Positions 62,777 to 64,000 of a stretch of DNA of 64,000 nucleotides are shown in pieces (the first letter of the stretch is position 1; each line of letters begins with the position of its first letter). The position numbers and the translations under genes are program-made. Under the pieces are notes generated by a model, which saw only the letters and a program-made list of their open reading frames with translations, did not search any database and was not told where the DNA came from. Source of the DNA: JAWKOK01 sp963765875 (lineage in GTDB: Bacteria > Chloroflexota > Anaerolineae > Caldilineales > Caldilineaceae); assembly GCA_963765875.1 (NCBI GenBank), contig CAVXYK010000026.1:62001-126000 (forward strand), given 5' to 3'.

Positions 62777-62806
62777 TGCCGGGAACCATCATGATGGTTC
62801 CCGGCA
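62777..62806. terminator. Perfect 30-bp palindrome downstream of the GH2 gene
   Basis: Fifteen-base arms (TGCCGGGAACCATCA) with no loop, 55 bases past the GH2 stop on the minus strand. No U-tract follows, so it may be a processing or Rho-assisted end, or a protein-binding site. Confidence 0.5.
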
Positions 62807-62860
62807 AGTCCATAGCACGATTCTGCTCAGTCAATACCGACAACTACTGATTATCGTACT

Positions 62861-64000
62861 CTATCCCTCAATCTTCCCCTTAGCAACCTCTCCCGGATCA
62901 TCGCCAGCCGCCAGCGGACGCAGCCGCACCTGGAAGCGGGTCTGCTCGGGCACGAGCTGATACTGCTCCAGCACGCCGGGGCCGCAACTGCCGTTGCCGA
63001 GGCCGCCGAGCGCATGGTCCACGTTGAGGATCACCTCATCGCGGCGCTCCAGATCGTAAGTGTGCTGGGCCTCGGTCAGATCCATGGCCGTGTAGTGGGA
63101 GGCGTTGACGTTGACGCCGTCGCCCAGCACCAGCAGGCCGGCTCCGCTTTCATCGGTGATGGCAGCCCAGCGCACGTCGGTCTTGTTGCCGCTCTCCTGG
63201 GGCATGATGTACGGGATAGAGCTGCTCGTCCACACTGCCGCTGTAGCGACCGAGCGGCGCGCTCGACTTGCGGTCGGCGTAGTTCTCATGCGGGCCACGG
63301 CCATACCAGCTGAACGCCTCGTATTCGCCGGGCAACGCCAAGGTCAGGCCGATGCGGGGCAACATGGGCGGCAGCGTGCCGCTGGGCACCACGTTGGTGT
63401 CGACGACGATGTCGCCGTTGCCGTAGATGTGATAGGTGTACTCGGTGTCGAAACGCGCCGAGGTGATCGGGCCGGAGGCGCCGCTGAATTCATCCCGCGC
63501 TTCGGCAAACTGTTTGATCAGGTTTTCCTTGACGTTTTCCGGAATGTCGTCGCCCATGGGTCCGCTGAGCGCAGCCGCCATCAGGTCGAGCAACTCGGGC
63601 AGGCGACCGGTCGCTGCCAGTGCATCGACCATGGACGGCATCTTGTCGCGAAAGTCGTTGCCGGGCAGATCCGTGTAGTTGAAGCCGAGCCCGGCGGCCA
63701 GCATGCGTCCGTTTTCCTCATCAGTGCGATGGACGAGCATGGCCTTGATGTCGTTGGTCATCGTCTCCTTGCGACGATCATGCAGGGCATCCTCATCCAC
63801 ATCGGCCATGGTAGCCGTGCGCACGCTGATGACGACCTCTTGCGGTCGCGGCTGCTGCACGTCGACGCCGTCCACATGCTCGGCCAACTGATCGAGGCCG
63901 GCTTCGCGCCAGCGAGTGGCTACTCGTTGGTCCCCCCACTTATTATCATCGTTGTCAGTGACAGCGCGCCACAGATTGAGTGCAGGACCCGCTGCGACTA
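62861..64000 (-). CDS. GH2 beta-galactosidase, C-terminal part, one frameshift, cut by the window edge
   Basis: The reading frame is open to the end of the window, starting in PALNLWRAVTDNDDNKWGDQ, the standard junction before the small beta-galactosidase domain. It runs through RIGLTLALPGEYEAFSWYGR and GPHENYADRKSSAPLGRYSG. Near 63225 it shifts frame to PYIMPQESGNKTDVRWAAI, then NASHYTAMDLTEAQHTYDL and GGLGNGSCGPG, ending at 62861. This is the Bgal_small_N domain of LacZ-type enzymes (GH2), so the sugar-binding and active-site-completing C-terminus is present. The catalytic barrel lies outside the window. It probably cleaves beta-galactosides in step with the nearby glycan genes. Confidence 0.9.

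Overview
ORGANISM. The window is a chromosomal contig of a GC-rich (roughly 57-60% GC by eye), aerobic, heterotrophic bacterium. The best guess is Chloroflexota, near the Caldilineae/Anaerolineae; this is inferred from gene content, not from a marker tree. The signs are several mandelate-racemase/enolase paralogues with FAD_oxidored proteins, a complete heme-copper oxidase operon with SURF1 and CtaG, BTAD and NarL-type regulators, Asp-box secreted proteins, RodZ-like proteins with Thr/Pro linkers, frequent GTG/TTG starts, and many intergenic repeats of the 'CACCACGGAGACACGGAG' type. Twelve otherwise well-conserved genes carry one or more frameshifts, about 18 in total. That pattern looks more like indel errors in a draft assembly than real gene decay. 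I list those genes as CDS with the frameshift positions noted.

LAYOUT. (1) 39-17520, all on the minus strand: a sugar or sugar-acid catabolic island with three enolase-superfamily enzymes, a LacI regulator, an ABC sugar importer (binding protein and two permeases, no ATPase), two FAD_oxidored enzymes with galactose-binding-like tails, a class-C serine hydrolase, an MFS transporter, a DinB-like protein and a propeller-like protein. (2) 17900-26094, minus: an aa3-type oxidase operon in the order COX2-like membrane hairpin, ctaC, ctaD, ctaF, ctaE, ctaG, FixH-like, SURF1, ctaB. It has a strong promoter at one end and a terminator at the other. (3) 26162-28900, plus: a PerR/Fur-family regulator and a P1B-4 metal-efflux ATPase, preceded by two 7-1-7 PerR-type boxes in the region shared with the oxidase promoter. 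(4) 28920-38918: Asp-box secreted protein, peptide deformylase, RodZ-like protein, amidase plus double-GNAT protein, an overlapping aminotransferase / threonine dehydratase / ACT operon, and a Nudix hydrolase. (5) 39008-47979: ABC export pair (MacB/LolD type), BTAD regulator, a PAS histidine kinase with two NarL-type receivers, and a Trp-rich membrane protein. (6) 48074-52139: mobA, orphan Zn- and Fe-binding lipoproteins, and rpmB with a structured leader. (7) 52579-59647: a second carbohydrate cluster with GH127-like and URO-D-like genes divergent from UxuA-like, RraA-like and DUF362 genes. (8) 59697-62535: an orphan antitoxin and a lower-GC NgoMIV-type restriction, Vsr and cytosine-methyltransferase cassette. 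(9) 62861-64000: the C-terminal part of a GH2 beta-galactosidase, cut by the window edge.

HOW IT FITS TOGETHER. The two carbohydrate clusters plus the GH2 gene suggest growth on plant- or algal-type glycans and uronic or aldonic acids: hydrolysis outside or at the surface, import by ABC and MFS carriers, then dehydration by enolase-superfamily and UxuA-type enzymes and aldol cleavage by an RraA-type protein. Electrons leave through the heme-copper oxidase. The PerR-like regulator and P1B-4 pump probably control iron or cobalt and peroxide stress beside that oxidase. No tRNA, rRNA, CRISPR array or transposase was recognised.
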